In this document: positions 1-10,728 of the stretch, in pieces
Layout of the letters: the number at the start of each line of letters is the position of its first letter
Position numbering within the stretch: the first letter of the stretch is position 1
Source of the DNA: Enterobacter sp. C2
GTDB taxonomy: Bacteria; Pseudomonadota; Gammaproteobacteria; Enterobacterales; Enterobacteriaceae
Assembly: GCF_019880405.1 (NCBI RefSeq)
Contig: NZ_CP082269.1
Coordinates: 62,001 to 126,000 of the forward strand
Reading direction: 5' to 3'
Length of the DNA stretch: 64,000 nt
The notes under the pieces: model-generated
Databases searched by the model: none
Told to the model about the DNA's origin: nothing
The model's input: only the letters and a program-made list of their open reading frames with translations
Program-made: the position numbers and the translations under genes

Positions 1-1722
1 GCAGCATTTCGCAAAGGTGATCAGCACCCCGTCCGCGCCCTTAATCGGCAGATGCCCATGGCTCGGCGTGGTAGACACAGCGGAGGCTTCGCCCTGCTGT
101 AGATTTTTCGCCACCACCACGCTCATGGCATTGCCGAGGCCAATCTCCGCCAGCAGATCGTCAAGGGAGACGAGCTTCATGCGCACCAGCTCGCGCTGGA
201 TATTCTCAGACGGGATCTCCGCCAGCTTGCGGCTACCGCCGAGAGCGTGATTCAGCAGACGACGGCCCAGGCTAACCGAGTCATCGCGCTTGAGGTTTTT
301 CAGCATCTGGCGGATTTTGGCGCGCGCTTTCGAGCTCACGACAAAGTTAAGCCAGGCGGCGTTCGGGCGTGCGCCCGGTGCGGTAATAATCTCTACCGTT
401 TGGCCACTCGCCAGCGGCTGCGACAGCGGGTAGGGCTGCCGATCGACGCGTGCGCCTACGCAGGCGTGGCCGATATCGGTATGTACCGCATAGGCGAAGT
501 CGACCGGCGTCGCACCGGCAGGCAGCTCAACGATGCGCCCTTCCGGTGTGAAAACGTAAATCTCATCCGGGAAGAGATCGGATTTAACGCTTTCGATAAA
601 TTCAAAGGAGCTACCAGCGCTCTGCTGGAGCTCAAGCAGGCTCTGCATCCAGCGCTGGGCGCGGATCTGTGCGGTGGTGCTGCTCTCGCCGTGCTCTTTA
701 TAAGCCCAGTGTGCCGCAACCCCCATCTCCGCCATCTGGTCCATATCTTCAGTACGGATCTGCACCTCAACCGGCACGCCGTGCGGACCAATCATAGAGG
801 TGTGCAGAGACTGATAGCCGTTCGCTTTCGGAATGGCGATATAGTCCTTCATGCGTCCAGGACGCGGCTTGTAGAGGCTGTGCATCTGACCCAGCACGCG
901 ATAGCAGGTGTCGAGATCCTCAACAATCACCCGGAACGCATAGATGTCCATGATCGAGTGAAAACGCTGCTCTTTCAGCACCATCTTGCAGTAGATGGAG
1001 TAGAGATGCTTCTCGCGACCGCTCACGCGGCAGGGGATACCCGCCTCCTGCAAACGCCCTTCGATCTCCGAGAGGATTTTTTGAATCATCTCTTTACGGT
1101 TGCCGCGCGCGGCCTTGACGACCTCTTTAATCACGCGGTAGCGGTTCGGGTGCAGCGCTTCAAAGCCCAGCTCTTCCAGCTCGGTTTTGATGTGGTGGAT
1201 ACCTAACCGGTGCGCCAGCGGGCTGTAGATTTCGAGGGTTTCACGGGCGATGCGGCGACGCTTGTCCGGGCGTAGTGAGCCCAGGGTGCGCATGTTGTGG
1301 GTGCGGTCAGCAAGCTTGATGAGAATGACGCGGATATCCTGCACCATCGCCATGATCATCTTGCGAAAGTTTTCGGCCTGCGCCTCTTTCTTATCGCGGA
1401 AATTCAGCTTATCAAGCTTTGAGACCCCTTCCACCAGCTCGGCCACGGTTTTGCCAAACAGCTGCTCCATGTCCTGGTAGGTGGCGGGGGTATCTTCAAT
1501 TACGTCATGCAGCAGCGCGGCCATTAGCGTTTCGTGGTCGAGTTTCATCTCGGCCAGAATACAGGCCACCGCTACCGGGTGCGTAATGTAGGGTTCACCG
1601 CTTGAACGTGTTTGGCCCTCGTGAGCGTCACGTGCAACGAGATACGCCTGCTGGAGACGTTTGATCTGGTCTTCCGGCAGGTAGGTGCGAATCAGTTGAT
1701 TCAGGCTTTCAAACAGATACAA
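1..1722 (-). CDS. spoT: SpoT, bifunctional (p)ppGpp synthase/hydrolase (N-terminal 574 residues; cut by window edge)
   Basis: SpoT makes and mainly degrades the stringent-response alarmone (p)ppGpp in the cytoplasm. The reading frame begins at a TTG codon (residues MYLFESLNQLI), 18 bases after the rpoZ stop, as in E. coli. The HD hydrolase domain comes first, with the conserved HDVIEDT near residue 75. The synthetase domain follows, with KPRPGRMKDYIAIPKANGYQSLH. A TGS domain then shows PVDFAYAVHTDIGH. The frame is open to base 1, where it ends in GVLITFAKCC, so about the last 130 residues (rest of the zinc-finger region and the ACT domain) lie outside the window. The gene follows rpoZ in the usual rpoZ-spoT operon. 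Identity is very secure. The TTG start rests on the family's known N-terminus. Confidence 0.97.
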   Translation of the reverse strand, partial: MYLFESLNQLIRTYLPEDQIKRLQQAYLVARDAHEGQTRSSGEPYITHPVAVACILAEMKLDHETLMAALLHDVIEDTPATYQDMEQLFGKTVAELVEGVSKLDKLNFRDKKEAQAENFRKMIMAMVQDIRVILIKLADRTHNMRTLGSLRPDKRRRIARETLEIYSPLAHRLGIHHIKTELEELGFEALHPNRYRVIKEVVKAARGNRKEMIQKILSEIEGRLQEAGIPCRVSGREKHLYSIYCKMVLKEQRFHSIMDIYAFRVIVEDLDTCYRVLGQMHSLYKPRPGRMKDYIAIPKANGYQSLHTSMIGPHGVPVEVQIRTEDMDQMAEMGVAAHWAYKEHGESSTTAQIRAQRWMQSLLELQQSAGSSFEFIESVKSDLFPDEIYVFTPEGRIVELPAGATPVDFAYAVHTDIGHACVGARVDRQPYPLSQPLASGQTVEIITAPGARPNAAWLNFVVSSKARAKIRQMLKNLKRDDSVSLGRRLLNHALGGSRKLAEIPSENIQRELVRMKLVSLDDLLAEIGLGNAMSVVVAKNLQQGEASAVSTTPSHGHLPIKGADGVLITFAKCC

Positions 1723-1740
1723 GGGTGACCTGCAGCGTTA

Positions 1741-2016
1741 TTAACGACGACCTTCAGCAATAGCGGTGACGGCCTGTAACTCAGCGGCTTCCTGCTCTTG
1801 CTGCTCCTGGCGCTCACGTACGTCGAGGATCTGGTTGGTGATCAGACCTTCTTCGATTTCGCGCAGCGCGATAACGGTAGTTTTATCGTTCTCTTCCGCT
1901 ACCAGCGGATCTTTACCGCCAACCTGCATCTGACGAGCGCGACGCGCGGCCACCAGTACCAGGTCAAAACGGTTACCAATTTTCTCTACAGCGTCCTGAA
2001 CAGTTACGCGTGCCAT
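1741..2016 (-). CDS. rpoZ: RNA polymerase omega subunit
   Basis: Omega helps assemble and stabilise RNA polymerase by clamping the beta-prime subunit, and takes part in ppGpp binding. The 91-residue protein has the full family length and starts [20 protein letters not shown]. It carries the conserved ARRARQMQ segment and the acidic, glutamine-rich tail typical of enterobacteria. It lies between gmk and spoT on the same strand, 54 bases after gmk, the standard gmk-rpoZ-spoT order. Confidence 0.98.
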   Translation of the reverse strand: MARVTVQDAVEKIGNRFDLVLVAARRARQMQVGGKDPLVAEENDKTTVIALREIEEGLITNQILDVRERQEQQEQEAAELQAVTAIAEGRR

Positions 2017-2070
2017 ACTTAAAGTGCTCCACAGATGAAGAAATGACTGGGCATAATACTTAAACCCGGT

Positions 2071-2763
<693 letters not shown>

Positions 2764-2854
2764 TTAACGTAGTTTTTGTCACATTTTCCCACGAGATTAT
2801 TGCATTTTGCGCACTCTCTTCCTGATTCCTCTCTCGTTTGCAGCAACGCTTTAA

Positions 2855-4630
<1,776 letters not shown>

Positions 4631-4638
4631 AACAAAAA

Positions 4639-5364
4639 CTAGCTGATGCAGGTGATGACCGCGTCGTTGAGAAACATATAGCTGCCGCTAAAGGTGGTTC
4701 CACATTTTAGCTTTGGCGTTAAGGTCTCGGTGAGGGTCAGAGTAAAGCGCTGCTCTGCTTCATCGACATGGGTGACCTTTGCCGCCTGAAAATCAAAGTA
4801 GCGCCTCACTTCAGGCCACTGGGATTTATACAGGCTCTCCTTAGCTGAAAAGAGCGTTAGCAGCGCCTGCGGATAGGGCAGGGATAACGAGGACAATAGC
4901 TGCTGTTCGTCTGACGAGGCGAACATGTCTGCCGTCTCCAGCATCACCTCGGGCTGCCACTGCTCAATGTCGATACCCGGCATAAGTCCCGCTGATTCAG
5001 GGGCGATAACAACCAGGGCGTATTTGTCGCTGTGGGAAATACTGCCTCGCCAGCCAGCTGGCCACTGAGGAACGCGCTCATGGGTACCAATGACCGTTGA
5101 GGCGGCCTGCGCCTGCTCGAGCAGCACCTGCCCGCAGTAGCGGCTCGCCAGATACTCAGCCCTGCGCTTCGCCACCGCATTAGTTAGTGCATCTGGGAAC
5201 GGCTGCGAGAAACGCTGAAACAGCGCGTCGCTGTAGTGCGCCCGGTCATACTCCACAAGGCAGTAGGCCAGAGCAGGCAAATGACGGATGTAGCCGGACT
5301 CCGCACGTAAGATAAAGGGCGGGGCGTCAAAGGTATGGGTGGGGCAGAGTAGGGTAGTTGTCAT
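4639..5364 (-). CDS. EntD-type 4'-phosphopantetheinyl transferase
   Basis: Predicted to move the phosphopantetheine arm of coenzyme A onto a carrier protein (acyl, peptidyl or aryl carrier domain). The 241 residues show the superfamily signatures in order: KRRAEYLASRYC in the first half, GSISHSD near the middle, the metal-binding GIDIE and then FSAKESLYK. The pattern is closest to EntD, the enterobactin-type enzyme, and unlike the short AcpS. There is no obvious ribosome binding site in front of the chosen ATG, so the exact start is uncertain. E. coli has yicG in this neighbourhood instead. No carrier protein, NRPS or PKS gene lies in the window, so the partner is unknown. Confidence 0.85.
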   Translation of the reverse strand: MTTTLLCPTHTFDAPPFILRAESGYIRHLPALAYCLVEYDRAHYSDALFQRFSQPFPDALTNAVAKRRAEYLASRYCGQVLLEQAQAASTVIGTHERVPQWPAGWRGSISHSDKYALVVIAPESAGLMPGIDIEQWQPEVMLETADMFASSDEQQLLSSLSLPYPQALLTLFSAKESLYKSQWPEVRRYFDFQAAKVTHVDEAEQRFTLTLTETLTPKLKCGTTFSGSYMFLNDAVITCIS

Positions 5365-5612
5365 GGGTTGTGGTTTTTATCTGATATTTCTCTACGCATC
5401 ATGAATGGGTTTGCCAGACCAAACGGGTAGTTTTGCATACTGGCTGGTGGCTAGTCCAAGTTCATTTATGCTGGGTGTCAGCCTCGGTTTTTAGGAGTAA
5501 TATTGCTTGCAGACTAAAATTCTTATTAGGAGAAGAGGGATTGCGAAATTATATAGCCAGCAATACGCTATGTGCCAGTGATAAAAAACAGGAACAGGAT
5601 AGGGTATTTAAA

Positions 5613-6071
5613 ATGAAATTAAACTCATGTGCCGTTATCTTTCTTGCCTTTCTTCTGCCTACCAAAGTATGGGCTGAACTTAGTCAGGGTTCGGAAAGTG
5701 ATATGTGCTATCAGCAAAATAACGATGATTACCATAGAGCTCATAAATGTTTAACACAAAAGAAAAATCAGATTTTCACTCAGTATAAAATGATTGTAGG
5801 TGATGTTAATACCAGGATTCTAAAAAACTATGATGGACCTGTTTTTAAAAGCGAAGATCCAGATTTAACGGTCGGTACTGTTTATAGTAAGTATTTTCTT
5901 GAGTCACAAAAAGACTGGGAGAAATATAGAGAAAAAATTTGCCTAGGCGTGGCCTCTGAAATTGGAGAAGATACATATGATTATCAACCAGCTATTGACC
6001 AATGTGAGATAAACCTGACAAAGCGCCATATTGATGAAATAAAAATGATGGGCGTTCTGTCTGTCCAATAA
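5613..6071 (+). CDS. secreted LprI-like (DUF1311) protein, possible lysozyme inhibitor
   Basis: Not a gene with a known name. The 152-residue product begins with a clear signal peptide (MKLNSCAVIFLAFLLPTKVWA, cleavage likely after WA), so it should be periplasmic. The mature part follows the LprI/DUF1311 layout: an early Cys and Tyr/Ala-rich helix, CLTQKKNQI, SQKDWEKYREKIC, then QCEINLTKRHIDEIK. Members of that family include inhibitors of vertebrate-type lysozyme, but many are uncharacterised, so the role is inferred. The ATG was chosen because AGGATAGGG lies just upstream and it gives a proper signal peptide; the frame is open for another 60 codons upstream. AT-rich codon use sets it and its neighbours apart from the flanking core genes. 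Confidence 0.6.
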   Translation: MKLNSCAVIFLAFLLPTKVWAELSQGSESDMCYQQNNDDYHRAHKCLTQKKNQIFTQYKMIVGDVNTRILKNYDGPVFKSEDPDLTVGTVYSKYFLESQKDWEKYREKICLGVASEIGEDTYDYQPAIDQCEINLTKRHIDEIKMMGVLSVQ

Positions 6072-6183
6072 GCTAGTGCAACTAGGTAATAAACGCCCCC
6101 TCTAGGGGTATAGATTTTTCTGCATATCTATCAATGCAGTTGTAGTTTTTAATAAAATTAAAGTTCTTTGTTTTTACTACTAT

Positions 6184-6647
6184 CTAGCCAGATTCTTCCC
6201 GTGCTATCTTACCATTATCTTTTAAGTAATACTTTTCATTGTTAGCGATGAAATACATACCACTATTGTCGCTATAGCTAACATAAAATACTATGTTTTA
6301 TCTATACAGTTTTTCGGAGGAGGCATGTCATTGAAGCAAAGTCTATCGTATTTTCCCTCTTTTTTATAACCGCCGCCGTAGCCCCAGAAAATAACGGTAA
6401 AATTTCCATAAGAAGATGGCTTTGGAATGTCATATTTACTCTTGAGCATGTCTTTGTTTTTCAACCACCAATTTATTTGGCCTTTGTCCGTGATTGGAAA
6501 GTTTTTCACTATAATATAGGTATGATTATCATTCTGATGAACTGCTATAAGTTCTACTGGGCGTAGCCATATCCAAATTACGTAAGCGGAAAGAATACAG
6601 CCTATAATTAATAGCATATATATAATTATTTTTTTCTTTCAACTCAT
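6184..6647 (-). pseudogene. DUF943 family protein, broken copy
   Basis: A third relative of the two intact DUF943 genes nearby, damaged at both ends. An AAGGATATT ribosome site precedes an ATG at 6647, but codon 3 is TGA (6641-6639). The frame then continues KKKIIIY and on through WLRPVELIAVH, KNFPITDKGQINWWLKN, YDRLCFNDM and NCIDKT, ending at TAG (6293). The missing tail (IVFYVSYSDNSGMYFIANN onward, about 36 residues, to 6184) is present in another frame starting at 6294. It aligns with the tail of the intact copy at 6741-7202. An internal ATG at 6617 could still give a 108-residue product, but no ribosome site is seen for it. Family function is unknown. Confidence 0.75.
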
Positions 6648-6740
6648 AATATCCTTAACTGTATTTTACCTAAGCTTTATGCTTTTTTTTGCAACCTATT
6701 TATAAGTAAACTAATTTAATTTCTTCAAAAAAGTATTATT

Positions 6741-7202
6741 TCATTTTGTAGGAATTTCAACAACTTCTCCTCTTTTATCTATACGATAGTGCCTACCATT
6801 ATACACCGTGAAAATTGTCCCTAGATTAGTGCTGTTATCTACAGAGAATACAGCATCTTTTTCGATGCAGTTTATTGGTCCTTTCATATCTTTAAAGCAC
6901 AGTCTGTCATATCCTCCTTCATCTTTATACCCTTCATCAAACAACCAGAAAGTCACATTATATCCTCCATACGAAGCAGGTCTTGGAATGCCATAGCGGC
7001 TTTTTAACATGTTCTTATTTTTTAACCACCAATTTATTTTTCCTTTATCCGTCATAGGGAAATTTTTCACTAGGACAGAACTATAATTATCGTCTTCATG
7101 GACTGCAATAATTTCCACAGGGCGTAGAAATATTCGGAAAATGTAAATAAGAAACAAAAAGAATAAGATAAATAATAAAATGGATTTTTTCTTATCTTTC
7201 AT
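6741..7202 (-). CDS. DUF943 family membrane-anchored protein
   Basis: Function unknown. The 153 residues start with a lysine patch and one hydrophobic segment (residues about 7-26), suggesting an inner-membrane anchor with the rest on the periplasmic side. The family motifs are FLRPVEIIAVHEDDN, VLVKNFPMTDKGKINWWLKN, GGYDRLCFKDM and NCIEKDAVF. It appears intact. Its start overlaps the end of the broken DUF3289 gene by 11 bases behind a G-rich ribosome site (GGGGGGCGC), so translation was probably coupled. DUF943 genes are commonly met beside DUF3289 genes in enterobacterial accessory regions. An immunity role has been suspected for such small membrane partners, but this is inference. Confidence 0.75.
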   Translation of the reverse strand: MKDKKKSILLFILFFLFLIYIFRIFLRPVEIIAVHEDDNYSSVLVKNFPMTDKGKINWWLKNKNMLKSRYGIPRPASYGGYNVTFWLFDEGYKDEGGYDRLCFKDMKGPINCIEKDAVFSVDNSTNLGTIFTVYNGRHYRIDKRGEVVEIPTK

Positions 7203-8034
7203 TGCGCCCCCCAGTAATTTCTATACTGGTTTCCATATTTGTTATGAATGGCTTAAAACCTAAATTTTTATACCGCTGAAGCACAAACCAAATGCGGAAG
7301 AAGTGAAACTGGCTAAACTTGCTTTTTAGTATGTCATCGTCATCTAATCCAAAGTGGTCTTGCACCCTATAGTAAACTACTGCTCGATAATAGTCGTTAT
7401 GAATATCAATTGATTTTATAGTAATATGCGTTGCCCAAGTGTCGTGAACAGTTATACCCATGCCATTAAAGTTATCCTGAAATCTATCGAATTTAGGAAG
7501 GTTGCCGTAAGCTATCAGTTTTCGAAATTCACTTTCCTTCTCAGACGGATAAATTTTATTTTCCCAATCAATATAGCTACTCAAAATATTCTTTGTACGT
7601 AATAATGTGCTTTTATCAGTAACGTCATTAATTATAATCTCCTTCAACGCCCTGTCCAGCAACATATCACGGAAAGGCGCGCCGTTGCCATACTGCATGT
7701 GCGTAATCATTTTATCGATCAGGTGCCGATAGGGGCTAAACAGAGCAAACATGCGGGAAAGGTGGCGGAATTCATCAAAAAGAATTCTGGCAGCACTGCT
7801 GCGGAGTCATTTTAGCCATATCGCCTCGATAACCATACGGCATCAGCTGTGACTGGCTGAAAGGTATAACCTTGGTCAATGTATAAGGATTGACGCGGGT
7901 AGACACATTTTCCAAATGGTAGTGTTTTCTGAGTTGTGCTTCGGTTAAGTCCCATAGCGCATGTCTCTGGCCCCGTAGTCATCCATCCATTTCTGAGTTT
8001 TGAAGATGGTACACGGGAATTGAAGGGCAGTCAT
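7192..8034 (-). pseudogene. DUF3289 family protein, disrupted by two frameshifts
   Basis: The gene can be rebuilt in three pieces. Piece one starts at ATG 8034 behind an AAGGAA ribosome site: MTALQFPCTIFKTQKWMDDY, then GARDMRYG, ending at TAA (7947-7945). Piece two, shifted by one base from 7951, reads DLTEAQLRKHYHLENVSTRV and on to LMPYGYRGDMAKMTPQQ. Piece three returns to the first frame near 7800: ILFDEFRHLSRMFALFSPYR, then on to ITGGRNER and stop at 7192. The repaired protein would be about 280 residues. As it stands only the last 186 residues could be made, from ATG 7752, without the N-terminal part. The two shifts cancel, leaving about 150 bases out of frame with stops. The DUF3289 domain has no assigned function; some members occur near type VI secretion genes. 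Confidence 0.7.
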
Positions 8035-8368
8035 AATGTTAACTTCCTTGTACTGGTATCTCTGTATGTAAATAACACACGTTTAACAAATAGAACGTGG
8101 TGTTGGATGAGCAATGCATTCCCGGCAGCTTACCCTAAGCGTTATTTTTAATATGAATTATTAGTGCGGTTTTTTTTGTTAATTGTGGCGCTGAAATAGC
8201 ATGTCGCCATCTGTATTAGTAATAGATGGCGTAACAAGACTCATTGCTTATGATGTGGAAGCCATCTCTCGATGTGCTAAATCCATTACGTATTCTAGTT
8301 ATAGCTTTACATAGTAAATCTAACAACTATACTTTAAACACTCGAATAACAAGGTATGACAATCTCTG
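8035..8368. other. AT-rich intergenic stretch inside the accessory island
   Basis: About 330 bases with no supportable gene on either strand. It holds the AAGGAA ribosome site of the broken DUF3289 gene at its left end, a run of eight T (8170-8177) and one good hairpin at 8205-8231. No insertion sequence ends or tRNA-like sequence were seen. Confidence 0.5.
8205..8231. repeat. hairpin-forming inverted repeat
   Basis: CGCCATCT and AGATGGCG face each other as a perfect 8-bp stem, which extends to 10 pairs with one G-T wobble around a 7-base loop. No T-run follows on either strand, so it is not a standard intrinsic terminator. It could be an operator or an RNA processing site. Confidence 0.4.
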
Positions 8369-8848
8369 TTATTTAATTGTTGTCTTAAATCTTTCACCGT
8401 CAATAAGTTCACCGGAAGGTTTTCGATAGTATTCATTACCATCAAGTCTATAATAAATGTAGCCATCTTTTGCTTTGATGATGTCTATTATCCAGTTTTC
8501 CTTGTCTATACAATTTTCTTCTGCTTTTATGTCATTGAAACATAGTAAATAATCAATATCATGGTCTGGAAACCACCCTGAACTCTTCGGAGCAAGTTTT
8601 TGATACTTACCGTCGAAATTCCAAACCGAAACATAGTATGTCTGAGAGGATGAGATTAATTTAACACCATTATTATCCCACCACTTAATTTTATTACTGT
8701 CAGTAAAAGGCATGTTTTTAATTAGTAAGTCTTTATTAGAACCAAGGCCATGAATGGCAAGGACCTTTGGAGTCTTGAAAGACAGCATATAAAATAATTG
8801 TATTATCACCAATGTAACAATAAAAACTATAAATATTCTGACTTTCAT
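8369..8848 (-). CDS. divergent DUF943 family membrane-anchored protein
   Basis: Function unknown. The 159-residue protein has one N-terminal hydrophobic segment (residues about 4-24), then KVLAIHG, LLIKNMPFTDSNKIKWWDNN, DYLLCFNDIKAEENCIDKENW and a tyrosine-rich tail (YIYYRLDGNEYYRKPSGEL). These match the DUF943 pattern of the two copies further downstream but are clearly more diverged. The frame looks intact. It is the promoter-proximal member of a minus-strand series: this gene, the broken DUF3289 gene, an intact DUF943 gene and a broken DUF943 gene. AT-rich codon use suggests horizontal origin. Confidence 0.65.
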   Translation of the reverse strand: MKVRIFIVFIVTLVIIQLFYMLSFKTPKVLAIHGLGSNKDLLIKNMPFTDSNKIKWWDNNGVKLISSSQTYYVSVWNFDGKYQKLAPKSSGWFPDHDIDYLLCFNDIKAEENCIDKENWIIDIIKAKDGYIYYRLDGNEYYRKPSGELIDGERFKTTIK

Positions 8849-8962
8849 CCATTTCTCCCGCTAATTATTCCGAACTGTGATTGCATATTGATAAAAAATA
8901 TTAAAAAAACTAAATCAGTTGATCCAATCAATGATTAGATTCATTAGTAGAAATCAAAATGC

Positions 8963-8987
8963 AAAAAAGCCCATTTAACATGGGCTT
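8963..8987 (-). terminator. intrinsic terminator downstream of yicC
   Basis: On the minus strand AAGCCCAT, a GTTAA loop and ATGGGCTT form an 8-bp stem followed by a T-run. It lies 28 bases past the yicC stop and separates yicC from the accessory island. Confidence 0.8.
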
Positions 8988-9014
8988 GTAGAAGCTATAG
9001 GTTTGGAGTGAAGA

Positions 9015-9878
9015 TCACTCAATATTCTGAATCTGCTCGCGCATCTGCTCGATCAGCACCTTCAGCTCGATAGCAGAAGTCGTGATATCAGCATTAATAG
9101 ATTTTGATGCCAGGGTGTTCGACTCGCGGTTGAACTCCTGCATCATAAAGTCCAGGCGGCGGCCCACGGCCTCTTTCTTCTTCAGAATGTTGTAGGTCTC
9201 TTTAACGTGCGCGTCGAGACGGTCCAGCTCTTCAGCCACGTCAATGCGCTGAGCCATCAGCACCAGCTCCTGCTCAAGACGGTTGTTCTCCAGCTGCACC
9301 TGAGCATCTTCCAGCTTGGCAACCAGACGCTCGCGCTGCCACTTCAGCACTTCCGGCATCTGGGCGCGTACTTTGGTGACTTCCGCGCTAACGCCTTCCA
9401 GACGCTGCTCGATCAGGCCCTTCAGCGCCTGGCCTTCGGTCTCACGGGCGATAATAAAGTCATCCAGCGCGCCGTCCAGCGCAGAGAGGATCTCAGCGGC
9501 AATCGCGTCCAGATCCTGCTCCTGAGCGGCCATCACGCCCGGCCAGCGCAGAATATCAACCGGGTTAATTTCACCCTCGTCGCTCTGCATTTTGACCCAG
9601 TTCGCGGCTGTGACAAGCTGCTTGGCCAATTTTTCATTAAGAATCAGCTCGCTTTGCGCGCTGACGTCTGGCTCAAAGCGCAGGTTACATTCGATTTTAC
9701 CGCGGGTCAGACGGGTGCGGATACGCTCGCGTACTACAGGCTCAAGGCTGCGGAACTGCTCCGGCAGGCGAAACCAGGTTTCAAGATAACGCTGGTTAAC
9801 CGAGCGCAGTTCCCAGACTGCGCTGCCCCATTCACCCTTGATTTCACGCCGGGCGTAGGCTGTCATACTGCGGATCAT
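9015..9878 (-). CDS. yicC: YicC family endoribonuclease
   Basis: A conserved protein of 287 residues, the usual length, with the YicC-like N-terminal domain (MIRSMTAYARREI, WELRSVNQRYLE) and the C-terminal DUF1732 domain (GRRLDFMMQEFNRESNTLAS). In E. coli YicC has been linked to endoribonuclease activity and turnover of the small RNA RyhB. It is divergent from rph with about 120 bases between them, as in E. coli, and ends at a good terminator. Confidence 0.94.
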   Translation of the reverse strand: MIRSMTAYARREIKGEWGSAVWELRSVNQRYLETWFRLPEQFRSLEPVVRERIRTRLTRGKIECNLRFEPDVSAQSELILNEKLAKQLVTAANWVKMQSDEGEINPVDILRWPGVMAAQEQDLDAIAAEILSALDGALDDFIIARETEGQALKGLIEQRLEGVSAEVTKVRAQMPEVLKWQRERLVAKLEDAQVQLENNRLEQELVLMAQRIDVAEELDRLDAHVKETYNILKKKEAVGRRLDFMMQEFNRESNTLASKSINADITTSAIELKVLIEQMREQIQNIE

Positions 9879-10002
9879 AGACGTTCCTGTTTTTAAAGAG
9901 GAGATGGGGGGATTATAGCTTTCGGGGCCTTCTCAAGATAGGAATAAGCGTATTTAGTCCGTATAATGCGCAGCCACATTCGTAAAAGCCGGAGAAATCA
10001 TC

Positions 10003-10719
10003 ATGCGTCCAGCAGGCCGTAGCGCTAATCAGGTGCGTCCCGTCACCCTGACCCGAAACTATACAAAACACGCTGAAGGTGCCGTGCTGGTTGAATTCGG
10101 TGACACTAAAGTTCTGTGTACCGCCTCTATTGATGAAGGCGTGCCGCGTTTTCTGAAAGGCCAGGGTCAGGGGTGGATCACCGCTGAGTATGGCATGCTG
10201 CCGCGCGCTACCCATACCCGTAACGCGCGTGAAGCCGCCAAAGGCAAGCAGGGTGGCCGTACGCTGGAGATTCAGCGTCTGATCGCCCGCTCTCTGCGCG
10301 CTGCCGTAGACTTAAAAGCGCTGGGTGAGTTCACCATTACCCTTGACTGCGACGTCATCCAGGCCGACGGCGGTACTCGTACCGCCTCCATTACCGGCGC
10401 ATGCGTGGCGCTGGCAGATGCGCTGAACAAGCTGGTCGCCGCGGGTAAGCTGAAGACCAACCCAATGAAAGGGATGGTGGCAGCGGTCTCCGTGGGCATC
10501 GTCAACGGCGAAGCGCTGTGCGATCTGGAGTATGTTGAAGACTCCGCCGCCGAAACCGATATGAACGTGGTGATGACCGAAGATGGCCGCATGATCGAGG
10601 TGCAGGGCACCGCCGAGGGCGAGCCGTTCACCCATGAGGAGCTGCTCTCGCTACTGGCGCTGGCCAGAGGGGGGATTGAATCCATCGTAGCGGCGCAAAA
10701 AGCGGCGTTAGAAAATTGA
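10003..10719 (+). CDS. rph: ribonuclease PH, full-length
   Basis: A phosphorolytic 3'-to-5' exonuclease that trims tRNA 3' ends and degrades structured RNA, working as a hexamer. At 238 residues it has the complete RNase PH fold. Recognisable parts include [34 protein letters not shown], the phosphate-binding [16 protein letters not shown] and [15 protein letters not shown]. The C-terminus is intact, unlike the frameshifted allele of E. coli K-12. The stop lies 9 bases before the pyrE attenuator stem, the spacing at which rph translation controls pyrE. Confidence 0.97.
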   Translation: MRPAGRSANQVRPVTLTRNYTKHAEGAVLVEFGDTKVLCTASIDEGVPRFLKGQGQGWITAEYGMLPRATHTRNAREAAKGKQGGRTLEIQRLIARSLRAAVDLKALGEFTITLDCDVIQADGGTRTASITGACVALADALNKLVAAGKLKTNPMKGMVAAVSVGIVNGEALCDLEYVEDSAAETDMNVVMTEDGRMIEVQGTAEGEPFTHEELLSLLALARGGIESIVAAQKAALEN

Positions 10720-10728
10720 TTTGATTTT

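Noticed and set aside
247-1206. Long open frame (319 codons) on the plus strand at the left edge
   Set aside because: It lies antisense to spoT, whose protein matches its family along the whole length. The plus-strand frame has no family-like motifs.
6098-6125. CCCCT/AGGGG hairpin with a later T-run after the LprI-like gene
   Set aside because: The stem is only 5 bp and the T-run is separated from it by several bases, so a terminator cannot be supported.
7936-8151. Small plus-strand frame of 71 codons in the island
   Set aside because: It overlaps the 5' part of the broken DUF3289 gene on the opposite strand and has no ribosome site or family match.
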